Part shown: piece after piece, positions 24,662 to 35,055 of the stretch
Position numbering within the stretch: the stretch's first letter is position 1
Layout: every line of letters begins with the position of its first letter
Assembly: GCF_019357495.1 (NCBI RefSeq)
Contig: NZ_CP079110.1
Location: forward strand, 1,054,001-1,118,000
From: Nosocomiicoccus ampullae
Lineage (GTDB): Bacteria > Bacillota > Bacilli > Staphylococcales > Salinicoccaceae
Direction of reading: 5' to 3'
Length of the DNA: 64,000 nucleotides
Notes under the pieces: model-generated
The model's input: only the letters and a program-made list of their open reading frames with translations
The model's database searches: none
Told to the model about the DNA's origin: nothing
Position numbers and translations under genes: made by a program

Positions 24662-26173
24662 CTATAGACCATTTGTTCCTGGTCCAATTGGTATTCCAAG
24701 TAATAGCCAAGCGATAAATAAAATCGTCCAACCGATTAAAAAGATTAACGAATACGGTAGCATAATTGAGATGACTGTTCCAATACCGTTACTCTTTCCG
24801 TAACGTGCTGCAACAGATACGATATATGGGAAAAACGGCATGAGTGGTGAGATAATATTTGTCGATGAGTCCCCGATTCTATATGCAACTTGCGTTACTT
24901 CCGGTGGAATATCTAACTGCATAAACATCGGAACAAATATCGGTGCCATCATCGACCATTTCGCAGAGTCCGCAGCTATAAAAATATTAACGATTGCTGT
25001 AATTATAATAAGAAGCACTAAAGCCACAGGTCCACTAATCGATAATGATTTTAAAATATTGGCGCTTTCTACAGAAATCCACATTCCGATATTCGAATAA
25101 TCAAATAGTGCGACGAATTGTGCTGCAAAAAATATAAGGACAATAAACTCTGCCATCATTTTTATAGAATCTGTCATCATATCAATTAAGTCACTATCTT
25201 TTTTAATCGATTTATCGACAATTCCATACACAATTCCAGGAACTAAAAATATAATCATCATAATAAATATTATACTTTGTATAAATGGTGAACCGATAAA
25301 TTCACCATTTTCACCTCGTAAAATTCCACCTGATGGTAGAACCATTAATAATATTAAAACAATCATGACTAATAATGAGATATTTGCATATAAAAATGCT
25401 CGAGGATTTACTTCGCTTTTATCTTCATAATAGTTTTCAAAACTACCTAAGCTCGGTTCTACAATTTTATCTGTAATAATTGTACCAATAATGACAATTA
25501 GAAAAGTTGATGCAAACATAAAATAAAAATTATCAGTTGCATTCACAATATAATTTTCATTTAGAATTTGTGCAGCTTCAGTCGTCATTCCACTTAATAT
25601 TGGATCATTTGTTCCTAATACTAAATTTGCCGAATAACCGCCTGCTACTCCTGCAAAAGCTGCAGCAAGTCCAGCAATCGGGTGACGATTATAGCTTAAG
25701 AAAATCATTGCACCAAGTGGTACAAGTACAACATATCCTACAGAAGCCGCAACGTTTGATAAAACTCCAAGTAAAATAACGACTGGTGTAATAAATTTTT
25801 TCGGTGCAAAGCTGACGCTTTTTCTAATAATTGCAGCGAGATACCCTGTTTTTTCAGCAACTCCAACACCAAGCATTACAACGAGTACTGGTCCAAGCGC
25901 AACAAATGACGTAAAGTTTTCTACGACTGATGTAAATATATAGGAAATACTACTTGGTATTAACAGACTAACAATATCGTACTCTAACATCTCTAATTGA
26001 TGTGTCTCAGGATTAATACCTTCAAATTTCACAGTGACTCCAAGCATATAAAATATATGAGATATAATCATCAGAGCTACTAAAAATATAATAAAAATCG
26101 ATACCGGATGCGGTAAACGATTCCCGATTACTTCTAATTTTGATAAGTATTGAACCACTTTATTATCTTTCAT
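24662..26173 (-). CDS. AbgT-family transporter
   Basis: 503-aa membrane protein, the usual AbgT size. N-terminal IGNRLPHPVSIFIIF, LGVLSNVAASVGYVVLVPLGA and the C-terminal LMPFFPYIVS segment are family blocks. Members take up p-aminobenzoyl-glutamate or export sulfonamides. Monocistronic; the substrate here is uncertain. Confidence 0.9.
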   Translation of the reverse strand: MKDNKVVQYLSKLEVIGNRLPHPVSIFIIFLVALMIISHIFYMLGVTVKFEGINPETHQLEMLEYDIVSLLIPSSISYIFTSVVENFTSFVALGPVLVVMLGVGVAEKTGYLAAIIRKSVSFAPKKFITPVVILLGVLSNVAASVGYVVLVPLGAMIFLSYNRHPIAGLAAAFAGVAGGYSANLVLGTNDPILSGMTTEAAQILNENYIVNATDNFYFMFASTFLIVIIGTIITDKIVEPSLGSFENYYEDKSEVNPRAFLYANISLLVMIVLILLMVLPSGGILRGENGEFIGSPFIQSIIFIMMIIFLVPGIVYGIVDKSIKKDSDLIDMMTDSIKMMAEFIVLIFFAAQFVALFDYSNIGMWISVESANILKSLSISGPVALVLLIIITAIVNIFIAADSAKWSMMAPIFVPMFMQLDIPPEVTQVAYRIGDSSTNIISPLMPFFPYIVSVAARYGKSNGIGTVISIMLPYSLIFLIGWTILFIAWLLLGIPIGPGTNGL

Positions 26174-26204
26174 ACTATTCTCCTATGAATTTAAATTAAA
26201 AAAC

Positions 26205-26230
26205 TCTCTACTACAAAATTGTAGTAGAGA
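26205..26230 (-). terminator. Terminator of yhaO-yhaN-yhaM
   Basis: Perfect TCTCTACTAC/GTAGTAGAGA stem, loop AAAATT. The minus strand then reads GTTTTTT. Confidence 0.85.
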
Positions 26231-26236
26231 ATGATT

Positions 26237-27178
26237 TTATTCTTCGCCTTGACTACGGTATAACATTCTACCTTCAAGTGGGAACACTCTTTGAGTGAAT
26301 GCCCCTTTTTCAGCGTTTTGAATATGTTTATTCATCATTAAAACTCTAGCATCGATGTTATCAATCATGTGTAAAATTTCTGCTTCTGGAATCATCGGTG
26401 TTTTTGGTGATCCATATTCTAATTTACCATGGTGAGCTAAAATTAAATGTTTTAATAACATAACATCTTCGCCTTCGATATTTAACTCTTCAGCGATTTT
26501 AGTAATCTCTTCAGTCGCAATAACGATATGACCGATTAAATTACCTTCAACTGTGTACGTTGTATTTACAGCACCTGATAATTCTTTTACTTTTCCAATG
26601 TCGTGTAAAATAATTCCAGCGTATAGTAAATTACGATCAAGCGTTTCGTAAATATCGCATAGTGATTCCCCGACTCTTAACATCGTATAGACGTGATACG
26701 CAAGTCCTGAGACGAAATCATGATGATTACTCATTGCTGCTGGAAATGTTGAAAACTCTTTACGATATTTATTAAGTAATCCTCGAGTAATTCTCTGGAG
26801 GTTTGCGTTTGTAATTTTTAATGCGTAATCAAAGATTTTTTCAAATAAGTCCTCACCATCTATCGGTGCTTCTTTTAGAAAATCTTTCACTAATACGTTA
26901 TCCTCAGGTGTACTCGTACGGATTTCTAAAATTTTCATTTGATTTTTACCACGGTAGTTAATAATTTCTCCGCGCACTTTTACGAGATCCGCTTCTTTTA
27001 ACTCTGTAATTTGCTCAGGTGTAACTGTCCATAGTTTTGAATCTAACTCTCCAGTTTTATCTGCCAAAATTAAAGTCATATATGGTTTACCTTGTTGAGT
27101 CACACCATCTTGAGCACGTTTTACTAAGTAAAAAGACTCGACACTATCTCCTGGTTTTAAGGTAGAGATTTTACTCAT
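26237..27178 (-). CDS. yhaM: 3'-5' exoribonuclease YhaM (Cbf1)
   Basis: 313 aa. An N-terminal OB-fold (about residues 1-90) precedes an HD phosphohydrolase domain with [20 protein letters not shown] and [10 protein letters not shown] metal ligands. Trims RNA and ssDNA 3' ends in Bacilli. It is last in the yhaO-yhaN-yhaM unit, 6 bp after yhaN, a linkage conserved across the order. Confidence 0.94.
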   Translation of the reverse strand: MSKISTLKPGDSVESFYLVKRAQDGVTQQGKPYMTLILADKTGELDSKLWTVTPEQITELKEADLVKVRGEIINYRGKNQMKILEIRTSTPEDNVLVKDFLKEAPIDGEDLFEKIFDYALKITNANLQRITRGLLNKYRKEFSTFPAAMSNHHDFVSGLAYHVYTMLRVGESLCDIYETLDRNLLYAGIILHDIGKVKELSGAVNTTYTVEGNLIGHIVIATEEITKIAEELNIEGEDVMLLKHLILAHHGKLEYGSPKTPMIPEAEILHMIDNIDARVLMMNKHIQNAEKGAFTQRVFPLEGRMLYRSQGEE

Positions 27179-27184
27179 CTATTG

Positions 27185-30127
27185 TTACCTCCTATTTTTA
27201 TTATCTTTTAAAACGATTGTATTTGTCGCTGGAATACTCTTTTCTAAGTTACAAGTAAAGAATAGTACTTCATGTTCTTTAGATTGCTTTTTAAAGTACT
27301 CTAATATCGTACGTGTACGCGATTCATCAAAATGAACAAATGCGTCGTCAATAATAATTGGTAAATTATAATAATTTTTTAACGCTTTAATTAAACTGAT
27401 GCGTAGTGAAATATATAGTAATTCTTTTGTCGATTGTGATATCTCTGATGGATCAAAGATTTGTCCATTACTATGTTTTACTTTAATAATATTGTTTTCG
27501 TACATGACATCGATATAACGACCTTTTGTAATATACTCAAAGATTTTTCTCGCTTCTTCTACAACAACTGGTAAACGTTGGTCTTTAATAGCCTTAATAT
27601 GTGCCTCTATTAACGTTTTAATATACATAAGTGACATATAGTCTACCGCATGTGACTCTATATTATTTTTTTCTAATTCAAATTCATGACGATATACAGA
27701 CAGCTTACCATTTTGTTCAAGATGTCGAATTTCTTGTTGCACTTTTGCAAGTGTATTTGTTTCTTCATCGATTTGTGTTTGATAGTTATCAATTGCTGCA
27801 TTCATTGAAGATTCTTCATTTCTTAAATCTGCGGTATTAAATTCAGATAGTCGTTGTCTAGATTCAACGTCAAAGTTTTCAAGCGATAATTTATTATCTA
27901 ATTCTTTAAATCTCGCTTCGTTTGCTTTAAATTCGTTAAACATACGACCGTAATAATAAAACTCATCTTCATCTTCAGCATCGACGTAATTAAATAAGTC
28001 TTCCATTTCTTTTTCTGCAACGTAGTTTCGGTTGTCGATAACGTCAATTTCACTTTCGAACAAGTTAATTTGTTCTCTTAAGTTTTGATACGTCGCCTCA
28101 TCTTTTTTAAGCTTTTCTAGAAGTCTATTCGCTTCAAAGAAAATAGAGTTAATATGGAATTCAATGCCTAACTTAGATACTTCACTGCGGACTGAATTGC
28201 TAAACGTTTCAATGTTTTGTTCTAAAGTTTCAATTCTAGACTTTAACTCATCAACACTTCTACGCATTTGTTTGATATTACGAATTGTATAAATCGTGTC
28301 AACAATCTGTCCGTCATCTAGCTCATCACTCACATAAAGCTTTTCTTTCACACGATGAAGATCACGTTTTAGTTGATCATTTGTACTATCTAAAATCGAG
28401 CGTTTTTCTTCAAGACTTTCTAACTTCATTGAGTCAGAAATCTTTTTATTCGTTAAGTGGTCGATTTCATTAATTAAATCGCGCGCGTCATAATAATCAA
28501 AGTTTAAGTTATAGGCTTCTTTTTTGTCATTAATTTCACGCTTGATTTTTTCTAACTCGTTTTCGTAATCATCTTTAAGACTATCGTCGTCTTCTTTTTT
28601 ATTTAATTTTAATAAGAGTAGTGACAATGCACCGACTAAAATGAAGATTCCACCGTATATAAACTCTTGACTGATTAATATAAACGATAAACCAACAAGC
28701 ATCAGTACGACACTGATTGATATAATCGCTGTTGCTTGTGTTTTATTACGTTTTTCACGGTTTCGTTTTTCTTCTAAATATCTTTCTTCGATTAATTGAT
28801 ATACACGGTCTTTTTCTCTAAGTTCGTGTTCTAAGTCTTGAACTTCTAACTTAGCACGTATTCTATCGTCAGAAATTTGCTTTTCTTCGAGGTTAGAAAG
28901 TTTTTCTTCAGTTTCGTTTTTCTCTTGTTGTAAATGTGCGATTTCATTATTATAAAATTCGCTTTCCATCTCGATTTCATCGTGACGTGATAATAAGCTT
29001 TGAACATTTTCTCTCACGATGTTTGAGTCATCAACATTTAAATGTTCTTCTTGCCAACCGATATCTAACATCGATTGATGAATTTTTTCTTCAGTTTCTC
29101 TGACTTCGTTTCTTAAGCGCTCAAGTTGTAAAATATCATGTTTTACGTTCGGCTCTTCTTTAACGATTCTCTCGAGATATTTAATATCTTCTTCGTTTGG
29201 TAATTCAATTCTATTTTCTTCACGAATTAATGCTTCTAATTTTTCTTGACGAAGTAATTTATCTTTTTCACCTGTCGTTAAATGATTTTTAATTGCTTCA
29301 TATCTTTCGATTCCTTTTTCAGGGAACATGACAGGTTCAACATCAATTTTATTTGCTAAATGATACCACTCTTTTATTTCAGGGTGGTACATAATTTCTT
29401 TCATTTTAAGTTTTAATTGTTCTTTAATCGTTTGAGAAGCTTGCTTCTTTCGTTCAATACTTTCAATTATTTTATGTTCTTCGTGAACTAATGATTTATA
29501 TGTTTCTTCATACTCTTCTAATTCTGCAATTTTTTCATTGATGTCAGAAATAGAGTCTAATTTTTCGTTAATTTTAGGCTTCGTACCATTTCGCTTATAT
29601 AATTCCTCAAGTTCTTTGTTGATGGCACTTAACATATCTTCATACTTATTTGATCCAAGTGCTCCTGCACGAAGTAAATAATCTTGAAGATCTTTTTCAG
29701 TTAAGTTTTTATTAATGTCTTGAAGACCGAGAACATCAAACGAAAATATCGAGCGGTACATTTCTTTATCGATATAATTTAGCTTACGTTTTAACCATTC
29801 TTCAGTGCGAGATGTACCATCAGCCATCGTAATTCGTACGTCACCTGCTGATTTGTTACCTTTAATACGTTCAATTGTTACTGGTCCAGTTTCATCATCA
29901 AATTCTACTGTTAAGCGACCACCATACGCATTACCGAGTCTCGGTTCACGTCGTGGTTCTCCTTCGTTCCTACGAGGAAATCCAAAAAGCACTGAATGGA
30001 TAAAGGACATCATCGTCGATTTACCCGCTTCGTTTTCCCCGTATATTTGCACAAAGTCGTGTTCAATTTTAAAACTTTGATCGATGATTTTACCGTAACC
30101 ATATATGTCTAAACTTTTTATTTTCAT
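27185..30127 (-). CDS. yhaN: SMC-like AAA ATPase YhaN
   Basis: 980 aa. Walker A GENEAGKST near residue 33 and C-terminal Walker B IIIDDAFVHFDE enclose two long coiled-coil arms. Two adjacent hydrophobic segments lie about one half of the way in (IISISVVLMLVGLSFILI and GGIFILVGALSLLLL), as in other YhaN proteins, so the apex is probably membrane-inserted. It pairs with the YhaO nuclease in a Rad50/Mre11-like arrangement. Confidence 0.93.
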   Translation of the reverse strand: MKIKSLDIYGYGKIIDQSFKIEHDFVQIYGENEAGKSTMMSFIHSVLFGFPRRNEGEPRREPRLGNAYGGRLTVEFDDETGPVTIERIKGNKSAGDVRITMADGTSRTEEWLKRKLNYIDKEMYRSIFSFDVLGLQDINKNLTEKDLQDYLLRAGALGSNKYEDMLSAINKELEELYKRNGTKPKINEKLDSISDINEKIAELEEYEETYKSLVHEEHKIIESIERKKQASQTIKEQLKLKMKEIMYHPEIKEWYHLANKIDVEPVMFPEKGIERYEAIKNHLTTGEKDKLLRQEKLEALIREENRIELPNEEDIKYLERIVKEEPNVKHDILQLERLRNEVRETEEKIHQSMLDIGWQEEHLNVDDSNIVRENVQSLLSRHDEIEMESEFYNNEIAHLQQEKNETEEKLSNLEEKQISDDRIRAKLEVQDLEHELREKDRVYQLIEERYLEEKRNREKRNKTQATAIISISVVLMLVGLSFILISQEFIYGGIFILVGALSLLLLKLNKKEDDDSLKDDYENELEKIKREINDKKEAYNLNFDYYDARDLINEIDHLTNKKISDSMKLESLEEKRSILDSTNDQLKRDLHRVKEKLYVSDELDDGQIVDTIYTIRNIKQMRRSVDELKSRIETLEQNIETFSNSVRSEVSKLGIEFHINSIFFEANRLLEKLKKDEATYQNLREQINLFESEIDVIDNRNYVAEKEMEDLFNYVDAEDEDEFYYYGRMFNEFKANEARFKELDNKLSLENFDVESRQRLSEFNTADLRNEESSMNAAIDNYQTQIDEETNTLAKVQQEIRHLEQNGKLSVYRHEFELEKNNIESHAVDYMSLMYIKTLIEAHIKAIKDQRLPVVVEEARKIFEYITKGRYIDVMYENNIIKVKHSNGQIFDPSEISQSTKELLYISLRISLIKALKNYYNLPIIIDDAFVHFDESRTRTILEYFKKQSKEHEVLFFTCNLEKSIPATNTIVLKDNKNRR

Positions 30128-30131
30128 ATTG

Positions 30132-31316
30132 TTACTTCCTCATGAGTAGTTTTAAACGTTCTTCACCAAGTTCTAGTAATTCATCTTTATCAATATCTTG
30201 AATCGGTGGTAAATATCTATTGACTTTAGGATCCATATATAACGTATTTAGTGCTTCTCTAAATAACTTGTCATCGCCTCTAAATGTCGTTTTAATATCT
30301 GTCAGTAAGGCATTTCTTTCTTCATTTTCATGTTCGATATGAAGACGGTCAATCCATACAAAGTCTTCAACGTCACGTTCATCTTCTTGAAGTAAAGATA
30401 ATACTTCGTAGTAGTCATTACCACCAATATCGTCATCACCATCATAGTAAACTGTTAATTCAATCACTCGTTTACCTTCTTTACGAATCGTGTTTTTATA
30501 TTCACTTATCGATTGGTATAACTCATCTCTACGTAGACTTTTCACTTCAAGTTCGTAGTTTTCAAATAGAATTTCTTCTACAGACACAAACTTACTATAT
30601 AAGTGTACGTGGTCTCCTTCTACAAGATAAAACCCTTTCTCCCCAGACTCATTCATATGTCGTCCTTGAATATTTCCAGAGTATTGAATCAGCGGTATAT
30701 CAGAAAGCTCTTGACGCTGATGAATATGTCCAAGCGCCCAGTAATGATAGAGTTTAGAGCGCAACTCTTCTAACGTAAACTCTGTATATCTTGCACTTTT
30801 TGTGTTCGATTTAGAGTAGGTACCGTGTAGAATTCCAATATGAATCCCGTCGTTACGTGTATTTACTGGGTATTGGTCAAGTTTATTTTCATAAGTTTCA
30901 TCATGTAAATAACTAAAGCCATGTAAAAACACTTGTTCTTTATTTTTACTCATTAGTTGATACGTTTCAATATTGTCTTTAAAGACGTGAACCGTACTCG
31001 GCCAACTCGTCTGTATACCGTGATCTAAAGGATCATGATTTCCATGAATCATGTACGTAAATATCCCGTTTTTTTCAAGACGTTTAAATTGTTCTTTTAA
31101 AAATATTTCAGATTTTAATGTTCTATTTTTTTGGTCAAATACATCACCAGCTAAAATAACAAAATCGACTTCTTCTTTAATTGCATAGTCAATCATGCGT
31201 TTTGTTGCTTTATATGTACTTTCCATTAAACTATCAACAATGTGTGGAGGCAATTCACTTCTTGATTTAAACGGACTATCAAGATGTAAATCTGCGGCAT
31301 GGATAAATTTAACCAT
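30132..31316 (-). CDS. yhaO: Mre11/SbcD-like DNA repair exonuclease YhaO
   Basis: 394 aa, start ATG 31316 after an AGGTGAGGTG stretch. Metallophosphoesterase motifs in order: HAADLHLD, LAGDVFD, HGNHD and ALGHIHQR. Subunit partner of YhaN (4-bp gap). Confidence 0.94.
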   Translation of the reverse strand: MVKFIHAADLHLDSPFKSRSELPPHIVDSLMESTYKATKRMIDYAIKEEVDFVILAGDVFDQKNRTLKSEIFLKEQFKRLEKNGIFTYMIHGNHDPLDHGIQTSWPSTVHVFKDNIETYQLMSKNKEQVFLHGFSYLHDETYENKLDQYPVNTRNDGIHIGILHGTYSKSNTKSARYTEFTLEELRSKLYHYWALGHIHQRQELSDIPLIQYSGNIQGRHMNESGEKGFYLVEGDHVHLYSKFVSVEEILFENYELEVKSLRRDELYQSISEYKNTIRKEGKRVIELTVYYDGDDDIGGNDYYEVLSLLQEDERDVEDFVWIDRLHIEHENEERNALLTDIKTTFRGDDKLFREALNTLYMDPKVNRYLPPIQDIDKDELLELGEERLKLLMRK

Positions 31317-31438
31317 TAAACACCTCACCTTTCTATTCCTTACATTATATCAAAAAACGACAAAAGATTGTAACAGAGTATATGGCGCGCGTAGCTTGAA
31401 CAGTGTATTTTATTACTACAATTTTTCACATAAAAAAA

Positions 31439-31462
31439 GTATGCATTTATTAAAATGCATAC
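31439..31462 (-). terminator. Terminator of yheA-like gene
   Basis: GTATGCATTT/AAATGCATAC stem; the minus strand continues TTTTTTTATG. Confidence 0.85.
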
Positions 31463-31471
31463 CTCTAATAA

Positions 31472-31822
31472 TTATTGTTCATTTACTTTATATAAATCTT
31501 CAATTGGTTTCATAATTACTCGGTTTAAGTCTTGAATTAATTGACTAAGTTTTTGTTCTGATTCCATTAAGCTTTTGATGTTTTCATCTGCTTCGATTGC
31601 TTGAGCAGTTTGTTGTGCACGCTCTACATCAGCATCTAGAATCTCTTCACCTTGCATTTGTTTCACTTGAAGTTCCATTTGAACCTCTCTAAATTCATCG
31701 AATAATTTCTTAGATTCTTCGTTTTCATTTACTGCTTTGTAGTAAGATTCTAACGCTTTAAATTCATCTGATTGTCTTAAAGCACTCTCAAGCGCATTTG
31801 CTTGATCATATACGTTTACCAT
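31472..31822 (-). CDS. yheA: YlbF/YmcA-family protein (YheA)
   Basis: 116-aa, all-helical, highly charged protein of the UPF0342/YlbF group. LFDEFREVQMELQVKQMQGEE and the C-terminal amphipathic segment are typical. Relatives YlbF/YmcA form the RNase Y specificity complex; YheA itself is less well defined. Conserved order yheB-yheA-yhaO. Confidence 0.85.
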   Translation of the reverse strand: MVNVYDQANALESALRQSDEFKALESYYKAVNENEESKKLFDEFREVQMELQVKQMQGEEILDADVERAQQTAQAIEADENIKSLMESEQKLSQLIQDLNRVIMKPIEDLYKVNEQ

Positions 31823-31895
31823 GGAATTCTCCTCTTTTATAAATTTTCATAATTAATATGTTACCATATGTCACTATTATTTTAAAATGATACGG

Positions 31896-33026
31896 CTAAA
31901 CAATATAAGGGACGACGATTCCTTGAATAAATCCAACAAATCCCCCGAGAACATATCCAAGTAACATAATCATCTTTAGTTCATTTCTCGCAACTTCAAA
32001 CACTAAAAATTCTAATTTTTCGATATCGAAGCTATCAATTTGTCGAGTAATTACTTCTGCAAGATGTAAATTTTGTACAATACCTGGTATATGTTTTCCT
32101 AAATAGTGAATAATATTTTCTCTCAGTCGAATTTTTCCTGAGGATTTTAAAGAGTCAAATAAGTTTTTATTTAATAAATGTATCGGTCGATCTAATAATT
32201 CTTCGACATTAATTTTCTGTTTAAAAATCGAAGACGCACGGCTAGTTATTTTCTCTTGGTCAATGGATGAAATATAACTACTCGGTGTTTGTTTAATTAA
32301 CGACTCATATTCACGAAGTATAAAATCCCGTTCAATATTCTTCATATCTTCGTTACCTAAAAGTTGTACTAATTCTCCTTGCACTCTCGTTGCAAGTGTA
32401 TCTTTTGGAACGACATATTTAATTGCGCGCTCTAGTTTACCTCTATTTTCTATAAAATCATCAATCATCGTATAAATATCGTTATACCCTTTGTCAGAAG
32501 TTAAGTAAGAAATAATTCTTTCATTCAGTGTGAGATGAAGTGTACTCACTTCGTTGTCTAATTTTTCTTTAGCATCTTCAGGTAAAAGTGATTCAATCGT
32601 TCTGAACATTAGCTCATCACTAGAATTTTTAACTTTCGTATCAATCTCGTAATATAAAAACTCTAATATTTTATGGCGTAAATTTGGAGATACTTTATTT
32701 AATAAGTCACTAATTGAAATATTTTCTTTTTCTATTATTTCGATTTGTTTATCGATAAATAAATCAATAAACTTTTCAGACTCTTTACTTTTTAATTTTT
32801 CTACAAATACATCAGGCGTCAGTAAGTATTCAGTAATAATATTTCCGAGCTTTTTTGATGCTTCTTTTCTACGCATCGGAACAACACCTGGTGTCAGTGG
32901 AATTCTTTTACCAAATAAGTACTTTGCTTCGTATGGATGAAACAACATCTTAATTGCGATTGTATTTGTAATTCCACCAATTAATGCACCGACGACTGTT
33001 GTAACGATAATCGTCGTTACCGACAT
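31896..33026 (-). CDS. yheB: DUF445 family membrane protein (YheB-like)
   Basis: 376 aa. An N-terminal membrane segment VVGALIGGITNTIAIKMLFHPY (first half of the DUF445 signature) and a C-terminal GYVLGGFVGFIQGIVV bracket a helical middle domain. Function not established; in Bacillus it is linked to the same cluster. Confidence 0.85.
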   Translation of the reverse strand: MSVTTIIVTTVVGALIGGITNTIAIKMLFHPYEAKYLFGKRIPLTPGVVPMRRKEASKKLGNIITEYLLTPDVFVEKLKSKESEKFIDLFIDKQIEIIEKENISISDLLNKVSPNLRHKILEFLYYEIDTKVKNSSDELMFRTIESLLPEDAKEKLDNEVSTLHLTLNERIISYLTSDKGYNDIYTMIDDFIENRGKLERAIKYVVPKDTLATRVQGELVQLLGNEDMKNIERDFILREYESLIKQTPSSYISSIDQEKITSRASSIFKQKINVEELLDRPIHLLNKNLFDSLKSSGKIRLRENIIHYLGKHIPGIVQNLHLAEVITRQIDSFDIEKLEFLVFEVARNELKMIMLLGYVLGGFVGFIQGIVVPYIV

Positions 33027-33051
33027 AATAAAATTCTCCCCTCTTAAAAAA

Positions 33052-33074
33052 AGAACACCTTTTAAAGGTGTTCT
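33052..33074 (-). terminator. Terminator of the HTH regulator gene
   Basis: AGAACACCTTT/AAAGGTGTTCT, tail TTTTTTT on the minus strand, just past the stop codon. Confidence 0.85.
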
Positions 33075-33079
33075 AAAAT

Positions 33080-33526
33080 TTATTCTGAAGTTTTTTGTTT
33101 AAAAAACATCGTCGCTTGACGGCCTAAATAAGACGCGTGTTCTGGTTGGTTATCTTCATTAACAACACGATATAAATCATTCATTTTGTTCTTTTCTAGT
33201 CTCCAACCATCTTTCTCTTCTAGAGTTTCCCAGTAGAGAATTTCTTTATTATACTGCGGGTAGCTTGCACTTCCGCGTGATAATACTTGCGCAAGTTCTA
33301 GCGGATCCCCACCAAATGTACTTGTTAAAATATCACTGTCTCTAAACAGTGCACAAACTGAAATACATGTTGTCCAGTTTGGTACAATTCTTTCTTTTTC
33401 AATTTGTACAAGAGTCTTTTTAGAAAGACCAACAGTCTGACTCATAGAGTCTTGTGTGTATCCAGCCTCTGTTCTCACGATTTTAAATTTTTCTTGGATG
33501 ACCTTAGTAAAGGTTTTTTTATCCAT
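33080..33526 (-). CDS. XRE-type HTH regulator (SA1665-like)
   Basis: 148 aa from ATG 33526, preceded by AAGGGAAG. The longer frame to 33628 overlaps the symporter gene and is rejected. HTH at about residues 10-60: FKIVRTEAGYTQDSMSQTVG then SKKTLVQIEKER. Size and position next to the yheB/airSR region match the staphylococcal SA1665 regulator implicated in beta-lactam resistance levels. DNA target unknown here. Confidence 0.8.
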   Translation of the reverse strand: MDKKTFTKVIQEKFKIVRTEAGYTQDSMSQTVGLSKKTLVQIEKERIVPNWTTCISVCALFRDSDILTSTFGGDPLELAQVLSRGSASYPQYNKEILYWETLEEKDGWRLEKNKMNDLYRVVNEDNQPEHASYLGRQATMFFKQKTSE

Positions 33527-33563
33527 AAATGTTACTTCCCTTCCTAAACATACAAAGTTGCAC

Positions 33564-34877
33564 TTAGTTTGTAACTTTACTTTTTCTAGTCTCTTGCTCA
33601 TTGATAACAAGCGCAACCGCTGCATCACCAGATATATTAACGACCGTTCTTGTCATGTCTAACAGACGGTCAATTCCGATAATGATACCAATCGCAGCTG
33701 GATCAAGGCCAATCGAAGTTAGCACCATAGCTAACATAATTAAACCTACACCCGGAACTCCAGCTGTTCCGATACTTGCAATTGTCGCAATTACCACAAC
33801 TGTTACCATCTCAGTAATCGATAAATCGACCCCTGATAATTGAGCAATAAACACAGTCGCAACTCCTTGCATAATTGCTGTACCGTCCATATTAACAGTT
33901 GCACCCAGTGGCTGAACAAAACTTGAAATAGATTCACGTATCTTCAAGTTTTCCTGAGCAGCTTTTAATGAAACTGGTAGAACAGCACTAGATGATGACG
34001 TACTAAATCCGACTGTCATCGCTGGTGCGAAACCTTTTATAAACCAAAGAAAACTTTTCTTTGCAAAGAATCTCACCATAGAACCATATATTAGTACAAA
34101 ATGGAGTAATAATGCAATTAATACACATAAGAAATACATACCTAATGATTCGATTGCTCCAAAGCCTGCATGAGTAAATGCTGTCGCAACTAAACCAAAT
34201 GCACCAAGCGCTGCAAAATATTTCATAATCGCCATGACAATTGTCATAACAATTTTTTCAAATTCTTGAAGTAATTTAATTGTCGAAGGGACTTTATCTT
34301 GTAATACGATAATCGCAATACCAATAAATATAGCAAATGTAATAATCTGAATCATGTTTGTTTCTGCCATCGCACTAAAGAAGTTTTTCGGGACAAAACT
34401 AATAATTGTTTCATCGAACGATTGAGGGTTTACGTCAATATTATCAACGTCTGACTCCCCACCAAACTCCGCATTACGATATTCCGTAACTTCTGATGAT
34501 TCTAGTAAAATACCTCTACCTTCACCAGGGTTAAGTAGGTTCGCTACTCCCATCGCTATAGTAATCGCAATAGCTGTTGTCATAAGGTAAAAGCCAACTG
34601 TTTTAATACCGATGACTCCGAGTTTTTTTGGGTCACCAACGTTTATAACACCGAGTACAATCGAGATAAATACGACAGGAACGACCATCATAAAGATTAA
34701 GTTTAAAAATACTTGTCCTAATACGTTAAATATGTACTGATCAACAATTTGAACAAACGTGCTATCAATAAATATATTAAATATAGAACCGACGATAATA
34801 CCAAGTATAAGACCAGCAATAATCATTATAGTCATCGTTTGACTTGAAGACCTTTTCTTTTTATGTACATCTGACAT
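33564..34877 (-). CDS. Dicarboxylate/amino acid:cation symporter (DAACS family)
   Basis: 437 aa. GltP/GltT-type transporter with serine-rich loop STSSSSAVLPVS, NMDGTA and DRLLDMTRTVVNISGDA, which form the substrate- and cation-binding core. Probable glutamate/aspartate or C4-dicarboxylate uptake. The exact substrate is not readable. It lies 37 bp upstream of the HTH gene on the same strand. Confidence 0.9.
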   Translation of the reverse strand: MSDVHKKKRSSSQTMTIMIIAGLILGIIVGSIFNIFIDSTFVQIVDQYIFNVLGQVFLNLIFMMVVPVVFISIVLGVINVGDPKKLGVIGIKTVGFYLMTTAIAITIAMGVANLLNPGEGRGILLESSEVTEYRNAEFGGESDVDNIDVNPQSFDETIISFVPKNFFSAMAETNMIQIITFAIFIGIAIIVLQDKVPSTIKLLQEFEKIVMTIVMAIMKYFAALGAFGLVATAFTHAGFGAIESLGMYFLCVLIALLLHFVLIYGSMVRFFAKKSFLWFIKGFAPAMTVGFSTSSSSAVLPVSLKAAQENLKIRESISSFVQPLGATVNMDGTAIMQGVATVFIAQLSGVDLSITEMVTVVVIATIASIGTAGVPGVGLIMLAMVLTSIGLDPAAIGIIIGIDRLLDMTRTVVNISGDAAVALVINEQETRKSKVTN

Positions 34878-35055
34878 AATTATAACCTCCTATTCCATAA
34901 ATACATGAGTTTCCTTAATTATATTCTATTTTAATATTAAAAGTAAATTTTTTCACTTTCGATTTATATAAAAACGACAATAATAGAATTAGTATAAAAT
35001 TTTTTATTAAAGGTTATGCTATACTAAAGAGTAATATTTTTTTGGAGTGTGACGT

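Noticed and set aside
33527-33628. N-terminal extension of the HTH regulator to 33628
   Set aside because: It overlaps the symporter coding end and places the start far from any SD; ATG 33526 has a clear one.
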